Positions 1 to 11,869 are shown, counted from the stretch's first letter. The stretch: 62,000 nucleotides of DNA from Cristatella mucedo (GCA_009760855.2 WPIO01000069.1:612501-674500); one strand, 5' to 3'. Made by a program: numbers and translations. The notes: generated by a model from the sequence alone, not told the origin.

Positions 1-271
1 CAGAAAGTGACCCTCCTCGAGGAGCTGAGAGTTCAAAGTCCTGATGGGATGTTTCGAAACAGCAGTTTTGCCGTTACAGTTTTGTAACAGTTGTAACAGT
101 TCTGTTACAGTTCTGCAGTTCTGGAGATTAATATAACGACAGGAATGATCAGGCAGCTATAAAAGATCAGGTTGTAAGCCAAACCCATGCATAGATAAAA
201 ACAATCTCTGACTGCGCTCTATGGCAGGAGTTAACTTTCTTAATAGCCACTTCCATAGGCTCTAATTTTAG

Positions 272-337
272 TTACAGCTCATTACTGTCGGTATTCTTCT
301 CGGCTTCTTCTTCGTCTTTGTCTTCTCCCTCAGCCAT
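272..337 (-). CDS. possible short acidic first exon
   Basis: Reading the minus strand from an ATG at 337, a 21-codon frame encodes a very acidic, lysine/glutamate-rich peptide that begins MAEGEDKDEEEAEKN and stops at 272-274. A GTAACT donor-like site lies just before the stop, so this could be the first coding exon of a minus-strand gene that runs off the left edge. The base after the ATG is G, a fair start context. No homologue is recognised and the frame is short enough to be chance. Confidence 0.15.
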   Translation of the reverse strand: MAEGEDKDEEEAEKNTDSNEL

Positions 338-1726
338 CAGGAGAATAGCATTAAACACGACTTGAGGCAGGTTAAGGCGTTAAGGTTGAGGCGTTAGGCA
401 TACTTTCGGAACGCAATGTGCATTTGAGTTAATAAAAATTAGATTTTGACTTCATGCAAGTTTTTTATTGACTAATAATACTAATAATAATAAACTTGAT
501 AAAGCGCCCTCAGAGAGCTTAATCTCTTTCTAGGCGCTTTAAATTTGCTGCAAACGAAACGCAATCGAATGGTGAGTGGTATCATGCTTGATAAACTATG
601 TGAATAACACGGGTAGGGGCGACATGCACAGGGTCAGCATGCGTGTGGTTAGTGGCAGCACGCACAGTTTCAGCACTCATAAGCACATAAAGGACGAATA
701 ACAAGGACCCACTAAATGCTGTCATGTATAAGTGCGTTTTTAATTTCTTCTAAATGCAATCAAGTCAGGGGATGTCGTGATGGAAGTCGGGAGTGAGTTC
801 CAGGCTTTGGGAGCCTACGAACTAAAGTCATGGTCTCCAAATGATTTGAGGTTTGTACAAGGTATAGGTAAGCAGTCGGATTACGAAAAGCAGGTGGTAG
901 GATGCTTAGCTCAGTGGGGGAGTAGATCTGATTGGTAGGCTGTTGCCAAAGCATGATGGGATGTAAAACGTGAGCGACAGAACTTTGAAGTCGATCCGTT
1001 GCTTCACTGGTAGCCATTGCAGGTCGGCAAGAAGTTTTGATGTGGCAACTGCGACACTTATGGCAGAAAGGCCTAGCTGCAGACTTTTGCACCAGCTGTA
1101 AGCGCTTGCTTTCATGTGCCGATAGGCGAGCAAGCAGCGAGTTAAAGAACTCAAGACGGTATATTACAAATGCATGGACCAACGTCGATGTGGTATCCCG
1201 ATCTCAACAAGCCAGAATTGTAGCGATGCTATGTAGCTGAATGTAGGTAGACTTGATTGTGGAGCTGATGTGGTCGTCTAACGAGAGGTAACTTTGGAAC
1301 ATGACACCTAGGTTTCGTGCAGATTTAACAGGAGATTTGCTGGAAGAGCCGATTTTGAGCGTCAGCCTTTCCACCCCATAACTGCTAAGTTAGTTTTATT
1401 ATCATTAAATCTAAAAAAATTTGCTGCCACCCATGAGCGGATGTCATCAATACATGCAGCACGGGAGTTGAGAGACTTTGAGCTGCTCGAGAGCTGGGAG
1501 GGCCCAGAGCAAAGGTACAACTGAGTGTCATCCGCATAGAAGTGAAAGCCTAGATTGCGCTTAGCAATCACATCGGCAAGAAGGGCAGTATAAACCATGA
1601 AAAGAACTGGACCAAGTACGGAGTCATGCGGTACCCCATATTTCAGAGGTATCTCGGATGATCTTTGTTTATGCACATCAAGACTCTGGAGTCTCACACT
1701 GAGATAGGACCAGAATAATTGCAGAG

Positions 1727-1830
1727 CAGATCTCATTCAGTCTATAATTTCATAAATTCAGTCTCCTCCTCCTCTAAAATCACCTGCCCACGAAACCTCA
1801 AGAACCTTGAGATCGATGCTCTCCGTGATA
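1727..1830 (+). repeat. inverted internal duplicate within LINE-A
   Basis: About 100 bp here are in plus orientation inside a minus-strand LINE and match the reverse complement of about 3283-3390 of the same element at roughly 90% or better. The flanks rejoin normal RT sequence on both sides, so this is an insertion into the RT region rather than a break. Confidence 0.75.
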
Positions 1831-1937
1831 GTGCCAGTGATCCGCAGGCTGGATGAGAGGCGCTCAAGAAGGACTTGGGGGTCGATAGTATCAAAAGCTA
1901 CCAAAATATGGAACAAAACAAGCAGAGATGCTCTAAT

Positions 1938-2040
1938 GATGATAATAATAATAATAATAGTACACTTGATAAATTACCCTCAGAGAACTCAATCTCTTTC
2001 TATGCATTTTACATTTGCTGCCAAGTAAGCACATACCCAT
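1938..2040 (-). mobile_element. solo LINE-A 3' end inside LINE-A RT
   Basis: An (AAT)n tract followed by about 85 bp of LINE-A terminal 3'UTR interrupts the reverse transcriptase of the surrounding LINE. RT coding sequence resumes on the other side, at the stretch encoding the FQSGF-like block. The same arrangement occurs at 57914-58045. Confidence 0.7.
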
Positions 2041-4190
2041 GCATGCATTCCTAAGTAGGCCGTTGTATGCCCGAAGCAAAGCTGACATTGTGGAGTGATT
2101 AGCTCTAAAGCCAGACTGGAACTTACTAGTAGGGTTAGAATGTTCAATATGTGAGTTAAGCTGGTCAGGTCCGACTCGTTCCAGTGTCTTTGATAGAATG
2201 GTAGAAGGGAGACTGGGCGGTAGTTGCTCAAGTTCTCTTGGTCTAGTGTCGCTTTCTTGAGTAGTGGCCTGACTACAGCTGTTTTAAAAGGTGCTAGTAC
2301 ATAATCTGAGGCTAGTGAGATTTTATGGAAATCAGTTATGCATGGCAGCAGCAGATCAATGCAACTTAGAAGCAGGTGTAGTTCGATTGCATGAGGGCTG
2401 GTACCGCTCCTTTCCTAAACAGCTGTTGGGAGCATCGTCGAGAGGGGCCTGTGCACAGCGGTGGTCAGCTTCTAATGAGGCGTTGACACAGGCCGATAAC
2501 CCGCTGGTAAACAGATGGTGGATTCACCATCGGGTCGGCCAAGGGACAGCCCGAGGGGAGGAGAGAGGAGACTCGAGTGTGAAAAGGGGGGAATACATCT
2601 ATAGAAGAAAGGAGGTAGGCAGTCGTGCGTCTTGCTGCTCCGTGCCTTGTGCAATAAACCATTGGCGTGTATGCCGAACCACAGCAGGACAGTGGGAATA
2701 GTGTCCAAAGTACTTTTCTTCTTTGATTGGGATATGAACTTCCGGACGAGGTCACTAATGACCTACTTGAATGTAAGCATTCAGGTGCTGCAAGAAATTG
2801 AGCTACAGCATTCTAGAGGGGATGCTGCCATCGCAGGGATGGACTTCCTGATATTTCCGATCTTCTGGACAAATACACTAGAGAAGCGATCAGCCAGATC
2901 ATCACATGGATCATCAGCTTAGGAGCGAACCTGGGAGCGTTTAAGCGGCAGCTGATCGTCGACATCAGCATTTTTGAATTGTTTATCTGTGATTCAACAA
3001 TTTCTTTATAGAAGCTAGACTTGGCGTTGGCTAGGATCGATTAGTACGAACTACAGTAGTCCTCGTATGCCTGTCGATGGACACTCAGTCCAGATCTTTT
3101 GTATGCTTTTTCAAGCTTGCGCTTAGTAGATCTAGCTAGTTTATTGTTTGTGGTAAACTATAAGCCGTCTAAGCGAGAGCGCCCAGCCCGCTTAGTCAAA
3201 CTCGTCGAGCATGTCAGCTAGTATCGTGTCGTAGCGATCTACCAATGATGACAGGTCGGGGGGACTGAGCAGCAGAGGTGAGGCAGATATTCTCGCACGG
3301 AGAGCGTTGATTTCAAGGTTCTTGAGGTTTCGCGGACAGGTGATTTTAGAAGAGGAGGAGCCTGAATTTATGAAATTATAGGCTGAATGAGATCTGCAAA
3401 AGGTCAGATAAGCAGGATTTGGTAATGATTGGTAATGACAGAGTGCATTTGTATGACGAAATTTGTCCGAGTGTGAGACCCTTGATGTGAGCAGGGCAGA
3501 AGACATGAGACACAAGAGACAATTAGTTAGTCAATGCACGAAATTTAATGGTGAAAGCGTCAGATAAGTTATCAAAGTGAATTTTGAAATCACCCATAAC
3601 GAGGAAGAATCTATGTCTTGCACTCAGAATTAAAATAAGGTCGGAGAAATCTGAGATAAAAGAGGATTCTGTACCTGGTCGGCGATAGACCACTGCCCCT
3701 ATTGGTAGCTCTTTTTTGGGTGAAATAAAGACAATCGATTCGAAACACTGCTTCGAGGGTGCTGAAAACGGCTTGAAGTTGAATTTTGAGCGCACGATAA
3801 CCGCAACTCCACCTAAAGTTTTTATCGATCTAGGGGTGTGGAAGAATGAGACAACAGTCGGGTCAGCTTCTTTAATTGTCGGGGAGTTTACCGATTTTAG
3901 CCAAGTTTTAGTCAAGACGAGCAGGTCAAAATAATTTCCCGAAATAAGGTCGCTTATTACTATAGTTGCATTGCACATTGAGCGATGATTCTAAAGACAA
4001 GCGTTAAGTTGGGCCGCGAGAGCAATAGTAGGCCTGATGACCACTAAGTTGGAGAATTTCACAGCGACACTTGTAGGGAGTGTGCTTCGCGTTTCGAGAC
4101 AATGCTAGGAATACCAATCGAGCGGGTACTCAGCTCGCAGTTCGAGCCAAGCGAGTGTCGTCTAATCTTTCAGCCCCGGCCACCGTAGCT

Positions 4191-5845
4191 GCTCCATGGT
4201 GCTTTTTCTTTGTTAATGCATAATTCACGAATCTTAGCAGCAGCAATAACATCTAGGAATGCATTTGGACTAGGACGCCGAAGCGACAATAGGCGCTCAG
4301 GATCATAACTAACGTGCAGGCTACTAGCCGCCGGCCTAGCTAAGGCCGATGATTTTTAAAGTTGTGAGAAATATAGCTTCTTACACCGCAGGATTGCACA
4401 TTCTCCAGAAACAACTTGTTAGTGGGTACAAAATAAGAATCGACAGCAGCAGTGCCGCTCTTGAGGTAACCACTCTCGGAAGTAGTTCGCAAAAAAGTCA
4501 GCAAGCCTGTCCAGCATCATAGCAGAAGAAGTCAAGCGACCAGTACAGCTAACACGTCAGCAGTGTCGAAGCAGGTTTCGATGACAACGTGCTCCAAAAG
4601 GATAGTCCAATATATTTCCAATATCTTTAGCAATAGCTAACGTACCAGACACCTGCAAATTATCAACAGCTATTTTCTTGCTCTCCTAGGCTAACTTGAA
4701 ATATGGCTTCTCAAGAAAAGCTGAGGGTTTTACAATGGTTGAGCAAGCAGCTTTAGCTATGACTGTTTCCACGTGCTATAATAGTCATCGTATCACCCTT
4801 TAAATTTTTCAGATTAAGGCGATTAAGCTCAAGCACGCTGCCATTGTTTAGTTACATAGTTTTTACCACCAATCATTCGGTAACGCTTTGTATACAGCAT
4901 CTGTCCAACGCCTAAAATGAGATTCATTTCTCTGAGGGTGGTACACAAATTTTTTATGAGTATTATTAATATACTTGCAGTAGTGTAATTATTTTCCGTA
5001 CTGTAGAGCTAATTAGCTGCAACACTTTCCTTTGAAGTCTTAAACTTTTTCACTAGATGCCAACACACCTATTTCTTCAGGGTACCCATGTACTCAAGAG
5101 CGGTAAAAGCAAATGCTTTTATATATTATTTGGCACACTAGTGCGGCACTACACAATCAGTGGCTAGAGCATAAATTCACTTTTCGTTTACTTTCAGACA
5201 AGTATAGCTCATCAATTTGCCTTATCTCGAATAACCAGAACTACAAGAATTGCAGAAGTTCAGCAAAGATATTTTCTTGTCACGATAGCCAGCAGCTGAT
5301 TAAGCATTATGTGCTTAATTTTTCTGGCAGTAAATAACTTAATCCTACTAGTAAAGGAATCTACGTTGCATGCTTAACGTTTACAAACATTGCCACACAC
5401 AATAAACAGCCATAAGGCGATTGTCAACGTTCTTCTGCAACAATCTAGCACTACTAACACTAATTGTTGCAATTAGGGCGTAGTGGTGTCGCTTCAGATC
5501 TAGACCAAACTATACAGCTAACGCTCATGGAACTGGGTCGGTTATTGCCAAGGTGCGATAAGTGCATGGGAGGGTCAGAGTTGCATATCTGCGGACAGTG
5601 TAATTGACATACACATGAATGGAATATCGATTACTTGACATTGCATTCAGGCTTACCAACCGGTTGTATTACCACAACTATGTCATAGCCAGTGTAGTGC
5701 AGAAAACACTTGCCATATCTCCCTGGCAATAATCGTTCTGTTGTAAAACATCAACGCTCAAGTATATTGTGGTAATACGTTTAGGAAACTCTGTACAAAA
5801 CGCATGCTTCCAGTAGAAGAGTGGATAGCTTGCATATAGATTAAC
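4191..5845. other. no recognised feature
   Basis: AT-rich sequence between two LINE pieces. The first part may be LINE-A 5' sequence. Open frames here, such as 5113-5337 on the plus strand, have no recognisable motifs or splice context. Confidence 0.4.
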
Positions 5846-6170
5846 ACTATTAGGAATAGGAATAAGAAAAAGATATTTGCAAGTCTCCCTAAGTGAACTT
5901 AATCTCTTTTAGGCATTTAAAATATCTCGCGGGAAAGCACTTCAAATCAGTAGTGAGGACTTAAGTGTCGCCAGAAGACGTGCATGCAAAAAACATGTCC
6001 AGCTAGGTGAGGAGGGGGTGAGATGTAACGTCTTTTCAAATGCAGTCAAGATTGAAAGTGTCTGACGTCGGTCGCGAGTGAGTTTCATGCTATGAGAGCT
6101 TACTGAGGGACTGGTCACTAAAGGATTTTAAGTTGGTCTTTAGTACAGCTATTAAGCTATTAAGTCTGAT
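5846..6170 (-). mobile_element. degraded LINE-A 3' end
   Basis: The tail is a decayed A/T-rich tract, followed by the LINE-A 3'UTR words (gaacttaatctctttt, then ggcattta) and a damaged C-terminal block. It is far more diverged than the copies at 8262 or 52030. Confidence 0.6.
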
Positions 6171-6204
6171 GTGTTGGTGGGAAATGCTTATCGCGGGTGA
6201 ACCT

Positions 6205-7045
6205 AGCGTGTCTCAGACACTAGAAAGGTAAATGCTCAAACTTGGTTCTACACGCTTATTTCTCGTGGCATCTGCTCAAAATAGGCGTGCTCTGTTTCAA
6301 ATTGACCTTTCACTAGATGAGCACGTTAGCTCCACAAGATAGCCTATCTACGTTCAGCTAAGCGATGTTTCAAAACTTTGGCTGTGCTTAGACAGTGATA
6401 CCCCTTCTAAGTAGATCAATGCATTGTTGGCATCACTTCTTGATTCCTATAATTCACTGCTACTAGGTCTACCGGTGTGTGTAATCAGGCGCTTGCAGTT
6501 GGTGAAAAACTCTGCAGATAGATTTGCCTCTCATGAGCGTTACAGGTACCACAATACACCACTTCTCGCTGACCTGCACTGGCACCTAATCAAGCAGCGT
6601 TTCTAAGTCAAAGTGTTGTCACTCAATTGTAGGTCCCTTCTTTGTCTCGCTCTACCCTACTCCTCAACCGTGTTACCCGTCGTACCACCTACTCACGCCG
6701 GACTCACTTTTTTTTTACTAAACCTCGGACTAGCCTTAAATCTTTATGAGACTTCTTTTCCAGTTCGATAGCTCCCACCGCCAGAAAGTTGCTTCCGAAC
6801 TGGTGTCACAACATCTTTGAACTGGGAGATGTTTGAAAAAAAGCTAAATATTCCGCTGATAATTATAGAATTCTCTGGGGTCTTGGAATTGTATCGTATG
6901 TTTACTTATATATGTTGTCTTTATCGTGCTTGTTACTACAAACCATACGAGCATGCGTCCTGTAAAGATTAAGTTACGGGCTTAAGTCGACATTAATTTC
7001 GTAGTGGGTACTATGCAAGTATATCATTATTATTTGTATTAGTAT
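6205..7045 (+). mobile_element. degraded LINE-A C-terminal piece
   Basis: The plus strand encodes the C-terminal LINE-A block: LDSYNSLLLGLP, LQLVKNSADRFAS and LLADLHWHLIKQ, a damaged form of the usual LLADLHWLPVKQ. Stops and indels are common. It is followed by a decayed 3'UTR. Confidence 0.65.
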
Positions 7046-7049
7046 CATT

Positions 7050-7410
7050 AGCTGCTCCCAAAGCCTGGAACTCACTCCTGACTTCCGTCACGATATTCCG
7101 TGACTTGACCGCATTTAAAAAAAGGAACTAAAAACGCACATTTTACGACAGCATTTATTGGTCGCTGCGATTCGTTCTTTATGTGCTTATGCGTGCTGAC
7201 ACTTCTGCAGGCTGCCACTAACCACACATGCCTGCTGACCCTGTGCATGTCACCCCTAACCATGTTATTTATTTTGCTTATCAAGCGTGATATTTCCACT
7301 CACCATTTGATCTTGTTTCCTTTGCAGCAAATGTAAAGTGCCTAGAAAGAGATTGAGTTCTCTGAGGGCGCTTTATCAAGTGTATTATTACTACTACTAC
7401 TATTATCTTG
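7050..7410 (+). mobile_element. LINE-A 3' end
   Basis: It starts within the C-terminal block (AAPKAWNS-like), runs through the 3'UTR with the terminal hairpin at about 7340-7370, and ends in a tract of TTA/CTA repeats. Confidence 0.7.
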
Positions 7411-7847
7411 ATAGCTATTTAGCTCAGATAGGTAGACTTAGCTAGAAAATCTAGACACCTACAAGTTACACACAAAGCCTGAAGTCGATATCCTGTTTAT
7501 TTGGAGCTATTGCGGGTTTTCGAGAAATCGCGTAATGTGGTAACTGCAGCATTCTCAAGGCACACGTACCTGGCTGCACAGTTTTAAATAACCAACTGTA
7601 AGTGCCTGATTGCACGGGCCCAGAAAAACCGGCGAGTGCAGCAATTCACAAGTCGAGAAGACATGTCGAAACGGATGGACCAACTTGTGCATGTTCTCCC
7701 TTTTTAAAGTAAGTAGCCTCCTGATGCTAGCGGAACTCTGCCAGCTGAGCTCTACGTAGCCATGCAACCTACCATGGGCATTTGATGGCCAAGTGACAAG
7801 TAGAGCATGTGGCTCGAGCACACTACTTCGGCAATCAAATACGCCAC

Positions 7848-7985
7848 GCTGGTTTGGCCTAGAGGTTAAGGAGCTCACCCCGACCATGGTCTGGCCGACT
7901 GCATGGGCTCGAGCCCCTTGGCTTATGTGAGCGCCTGAAAAGAGATGAAGTTCTCTTAGGCTTCTATACAAAGGAATTACGTTAT
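7848..7985 (+). mobile_element. SINE-B (tRNA-derived)
   Basis: An A-box-like stretch (ggcctagaggttaagg) and a palindromic B box (gggctcgagcccc) are followed by a 3' segment, gcgcctgaaaagagatgaag and onward, that resembles the LINE-A 3' hairpin. This is the most diverged of the SINE-B copies. Confidence 0.7.
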
Positions 7986-8016
7986 TTTATTTAAATTCTC
8001 CTTACCCTCGGTCGCT

Positions 8017-8062
8017 TAAGGCCAGCACCTTGACCACTGGGCTAAACCAGAGTAGCCACATT
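8017..8062 (-). mobile_element. SINE-B or tRNA-like head fragment
   Basis: On the minus strand this reads as a tRNA-head-like sequence (tctggtttagcccagtggtc), similar to the 5' part of SINE-B and inverted relative to the copy just upstream. Confidence 0.4.
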
Positions 8063-8261
8063 GATAACGGGCTCAGCCGGGTTTCTTTTGTAGCTCTTCA
8101 AGGAAACTAAGAAATAATGAAATCAAAATACTTACAGTATAGTATGCATTGCAAAAGCTTAAGAATACCACATTCTATGTCTCTATGTCCAGGTGAGGTT
8201 TCATATGTCTTTGGTTTTAAGGAAATAAGGAAAGCCTCCATATTAGCCTAAAATGAAAGAT

Positions 8262-8942
8262 AACTAATAATAATAATAATAATTCACTTGATAAAGCGCC
8301 CTCAGAGAACTTAATCTCTCTCTAGGCGCTTTACACTTGCTGTAAAGTGAAATGCAATTGAATGGTAAGTAAAATCATGCTTGAAAAAACAAGCAAAATG
8401 AATAATATGGTTAGGGGTGACATGCACAGGGTCAGCATGTAAGTGTGGTTAGTGGCCGCATGCACAGTGTCAGCACGCATAAGCACATCAAGGACGAATC
8501 ACAGGGACCCACTAAATGCTGTCCTAAATAGGTGTGTTTTTAGGCTCCTTTTAAATGTGGTCAGGTCAGGGGATGTTCTGACGCAGGTCGGCAGGGAGTT
8601 CCAGGCTTTGGGAGCATATTAACTAAATGCACGATCTCCAAAGGATTTAAGGTTTGTATGAGGTATTTCTAGACTGTTGGATTCCGAGAAGCGGGTGGTA
8701 CGATGCTTGGCCTGATGGGGTAGTATATCTGACAGATAGGCTGGAGCCATAGAATGAAGGGACCTAAAAGTGAGGGACAAAACCTTGAAGTCAATCCGTT
8801 GCTTGACTGGTAGCCAGTGCAGGTCGACGAGAAGTGGAGTAATGTGGCAACTGCGACGCTCACGACAGACAAGCCTAGCTGCAGAGTTTTGCACCAGCTG
8901 CAATCGCCTGATCGCACATGCTGGTAGGCCAGTAAACTACGG
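8262..8942 (-). mobile_element. LINE-A, young 5'-truncated copy
   Basis: An (AAT)n tail, an intact 3'UTR hairpin and a C-terminal block reading LLVDLHWLPVKQRIDFKVLS are kept with few changes. It is very similar to the copies at 52030 and 61128. It is truncated at about 8942, within the RLQLVQNSAARL block. Confidence 0.85.
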
Positions 8943-9579
8943 CTACATGCGTCGAAGAATGGTGTGCATTAATTTCAGAAAATGATGGTTTATTCGTATT
9001 TCTATGCACGTAGAGATTTAATGCATACAGAGAAAAACTGTGGGGAGCAACTAAGGCAGGAGGCCTTGAGAAATAGACGAGAGCCCGTTTATTCATCTTA
9101 AGCAGTCTTAGAGCTGAGACAGCTTAAGCCACCGCCGGCTCCCGTGCGGTTGAGTGGTGGAAATGTTTTGCAACGGACGATAGCTCGAAGGTGCAAAAAC
9201 ACTGCATAATGGCTGCCCGAGGAGTACATGGGAGTAGATGGAGAGGGAAGGATCCCTGTATGCTAGGTGGTTATTTCATGAGGTCAAGAAGGAGCAATAG
9301 GTGAGAGGAAGCCACGCCCACTCGTTTGGGCCGGTGGAGTGGGGGTGGTCACATGAACGATTAGTCACGACCGACGCTCAGACAGGCACTGCGACGACAC
9401 GGGTAGACATTTATCACCCCTGCCTAGTTCAGCGTTTCCGTTTCACACGAGCGCCTGACGACCGCTTTGAAAATGAACACTGGCCACAGCTTGAGCTGCA
9501 ACCAGCAGTCATGAAGGGGAATAAAACCGCGACAATTCAATTAGACCGGATCCAGCAATGAAAATGGAGGAGGCGTTAG

Positions 9580-9640
9580 GCTGGACTAGAATACTAGCTA
9601 GGCCATATCTGGCCCAAATGCCGGAGCTTGCCGACCTCTG
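9580..9640 (+). mobile_element. hAT-like transposon 3' terminus
   Basis: The sequence ends gcttgccgacctctg. Its reverse complement, CAGAGGTCGGCAAGC, has the form of a hAT-superfamily terminal inverted repeat (CAGNGGTCGGCAA type). No 5' partner terminus was found, so this is a fragment or a very decayed copy. Confidence 0.4.
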
Positions 9641-9657
9641 CTCTTGATGTTTGTTGA

Positions 9658-9660
<3 letters not shown>

Positions 9661-9726
<66 letters not shown>
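9661..9726. repeat. (GA)n microsatellite
   Basis: About 33 uninterrupted GA units, about 160 bp upstream of the TATA box at 9889. Confidence 0.98.
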
Positions 9727-9728
<2 letters not shown>

Positions 9729-9888
9729 TCCCTCCACTATGCAATCGGCCGTGATAGATTGGGCTGGCCTGGCTTGACCGGCGCGGTCGTGGTAAATAAA
9801 GTGCTCGGCGTGAGAGCCAACGGACTCGTTGCTCGGTCGCCCTTCTGATGCCTGGTGGCAGATTGTCCGAATTGCTGTCGCAAGAGGA

Positions 9889-9896
9889 TATAAAAG
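9889..9896 (+). promoter_or_regulatory. candidate TATA box
   Basis: TATAAAAG sits in a moderately GC-rich stretch. About 30 bp downstream is a pyrimidine-rich start region, and the first ATG of the transporter frame is at 10055. It could drive an N-terminally shortened transcript, or it may be a chance match in an intron. Confidence 0.35.
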
Positions 9897-10031
9897 TAAA
9901 GGTTCGACTGCACGGCTTTTACTACGCCTAGCACGCGCCTGTCTTTCTGCTCGGTCTGTGCTTCAGTCTATGCATTTGCTGAACCCACTTGAAACTTAAA
10001 ATATGAACTGATTTCAGCGATCGTTTTTCAG

Positions 10032-11356
10032 TTGCACAGGAAGTCGTCTTGAGGATGTGGCAGGCCAAGGCAGCCGCTCCACTGCACCTGCTACACTTCG
10101 GCTTCGGTGTCGGCTCCATCATCATGCCTCTCGTCGTCTCTCTCTTCTTTCCTAAGGCGAGCTCGTCCGGTCCTGAGACTGCAAAAAACGTGCAGAGACT
10201 GAACGGCAGCTGCGTGGAGCTCTTCAACGGCACACTCCTGCAGCCTGGGCTCTCCACTCCTAAGCTACCACCGCCGCCAGGACAGTCGGTCAATGGCGTG
10301 TCCTACACATCTTCGGCTACCATCGTAGTCGACGTGAAGGATGCTGTGTTACAGATATCGGGCTCAGAAACCCCCAATTTTCTCTCGAATAATGCAAGCG
10401 AGCAACGTGATCTGGACGAGTCGATAGTGCAGTACGTGTTCGTCCTGCTGGCAGCCATAGCGGCACTCTGCTTTGCTGCGTTCGTCGGCCTAATCGTGGC
10501 CGAGAAGCGAGGCTGTTTCTCCTTACCGAGCGCAGTTGACTCCGTGAAGACCAAGCCCAAGCTACGAGATTCGGTGCGTCTCAGCAGCTGTCTGCCACAC
10601 AGTCGGTTCAAGGTCGCCCTGCTTCTGGCAGCAATGTTCTTGTTCGGTGTGCTCATAGCGGCCGTCGATCGCACGTTTGGCAGCTTCATCTTTGTGTACG
10701 CCAAGCAGGAGCTGTGCTTTACCGATGCTGAGGCCGTGGCTCTCAACTCGGCATTCTGGGGGGCTTTCACCGGCGGCCGCATGGTCGGCTTCATTTTGGC
10801 TCACCGACTGCACCCCAAGTACTTCTTTCTCGTGGAAATCTCTGGCCTGGCCACCTGCTGCCTGGCACTGGCGATATTCGGAGGCGGCGACCAAGCGCTG
10901 GTCACATGGATCTTCAGCCTCGGAGCAGCGTTCTTCCTTGGGCCACTATTTCCCTCGTTTTTGGCATGGTCCAACCGGTATATAAACGTCACAGGCATGG
11001 CCATCACACTGGTCGTCCTCGGCACGTGTGCTGGCTACACGGTGAGCGTGACGGCAGTTGGCCACTATCTGGATCAGAATGCTGGCGCCGTTGGCTACTT
11101 CGCTGCTGGCTTCGCAGCAGCCTTGCTGGCGGTGACAGTGGTTCTACAGGTGATTGGCAGTTTACTAGGAGATCGCTTTGATGACACTAAGCTGCAAGAT
11201 GTGGAAGGTGAACACGCTGAGGAAATGGTCGAATGCAAACCAAATGGCGTTCGCGAATATTGTGCACTGAAGAGAGAGCTACTAGAAGGACCAATGTCGG
11301 ACCAGGCATCAGCCTCGCAGAGCGGTCTCGCTCAGCAGCCACTCCTTAGGCGCTAA
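10032..11356 (+). CDS. MFSD4/NaGLT1-type MFS sugar transporter, C-terminal exon
   Basis: Predicted plasma-membrane solute carrier of the major facilitator superfamily, close to MFSD4/NaGLT1 (sodium-dependent glucose transporter 1). The frame is open from a stop at 10004 to TAA at 11354. Counting from ATG 10055 (433 residues), helices lie at about 9-33 and 128-151, followed by about six more from about residue 190, including blocks VDRTFGSFIFVYA, FWGAFTGGRMVGF and LGPLFPSFLAW. The loop between the first two helices carries N-glycosylation sequons near residues 51, 59 and 114, as expected for an exposed loop. Codons upstream of the ATG (AQEVVLRMW) still match the family (cf. NVLxLxLW), and TTTTTCAG ends at 10031, so this is most likely the last exon of a spliced gene. 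TM1-TM3 are missing from the window. Full-length relatives have twelve helices. AATAAA signals follow at 11599 and 11863. The family call is firm; transport specificity is not. Confidence 0.85.
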
Positions 11357-11598
11357 GAGGAGTTACGTGGCTCTTTCCAGCGTCCTAAAAAAAACTTCCT
11401 CATGAGCTCTCAGGAAAGAATTGGGTGATAGGGTATAGCATTCTTGAGTTGGCGCCTAAGGCAGCAGCACACTGGCAAAGCAGTTGCTTGGCAGAGTGTG
11501 TCGGTATCAGATCTTCAAAGCAGTCGAAATAATCTCCACTTGAGGTCGAATGAATGTTCCTAGCTCATTTATTGGAAAGCGTTGTCATGTCCACCAGA

Positions 11599-11604
11599 AA
11601 TAAA
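11599..11604 (+). terminator. candidate polyadenylation signal
   Basis: AATAAA about 245 bp after the transporter stop codon. A second AATAAA lies at 11863-11868. Confidence 0.45.
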
Positions 11605-11869
11605 ATACAAGGCAGGGCAGGCTTTCGCTGTTCACTGGGTTCACCCGGCGCTCATTTTAGCTTATGCTTATACTCGCAAAAATGCTCACTGTCATGTGGT
11701 CTGGGAAACGGAAGTGTTACGACCTGTGGCAACCGTAGTAAAACTGTCTTCGGGCGAATGGGCTGCAAATTTGGAGATCTGCATTCTAATTTACCTCAAT
11801 CCACATTAAGCCATCTCAAATCCAAAACAGCCCGGTCACATAAAGCTCTATAACTCGTATTGAATAAAT

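Larger units (their letters stand above)
471..4190 (-). mobile_element. LINE-A, near-full but degraded and rearranged copy
   Basis: This is the most complete LINE-A copy. Read on the minus strand, 3978-3192 encodes AP-endonuclease and linker blocks (TKTWL, then VMGDFKIH, the metal-binding GDFN-like motif). Positions 3150-1362 hold reverse transcriptase blocks, including YADDTQLYLC at about 1530. Positions 1240-760 hold the conserved C-terminal block, and 760-471 the 3'UTR ending in an imperfect (ATT)n tail. Frameshifts and stops are frequent, so it is dead. Two pieces interrupt the RT: an inverted internal duplicate at about 1727-1830 and a solo LINE-A 3' end at about 1938-2040. The architecture fits the L2/CR1 group; the exact clade is not resolved. 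The right edge is approximate. Confidence 0.8.

Noticed and set aside
9301-9561. 86-codon frame upstream of the transporter as its N-terminal exon
   Set aside because: It is hydrophilic, with no membrane helices, so it cannot supply TM1-TM3; no other homology recalled.
10303-10794. 163-codon minus-strand frame inside the transporter exon
   Set aside because: A shadow of the plus-strand coding sequence, which has clear family homology and membrane helices.
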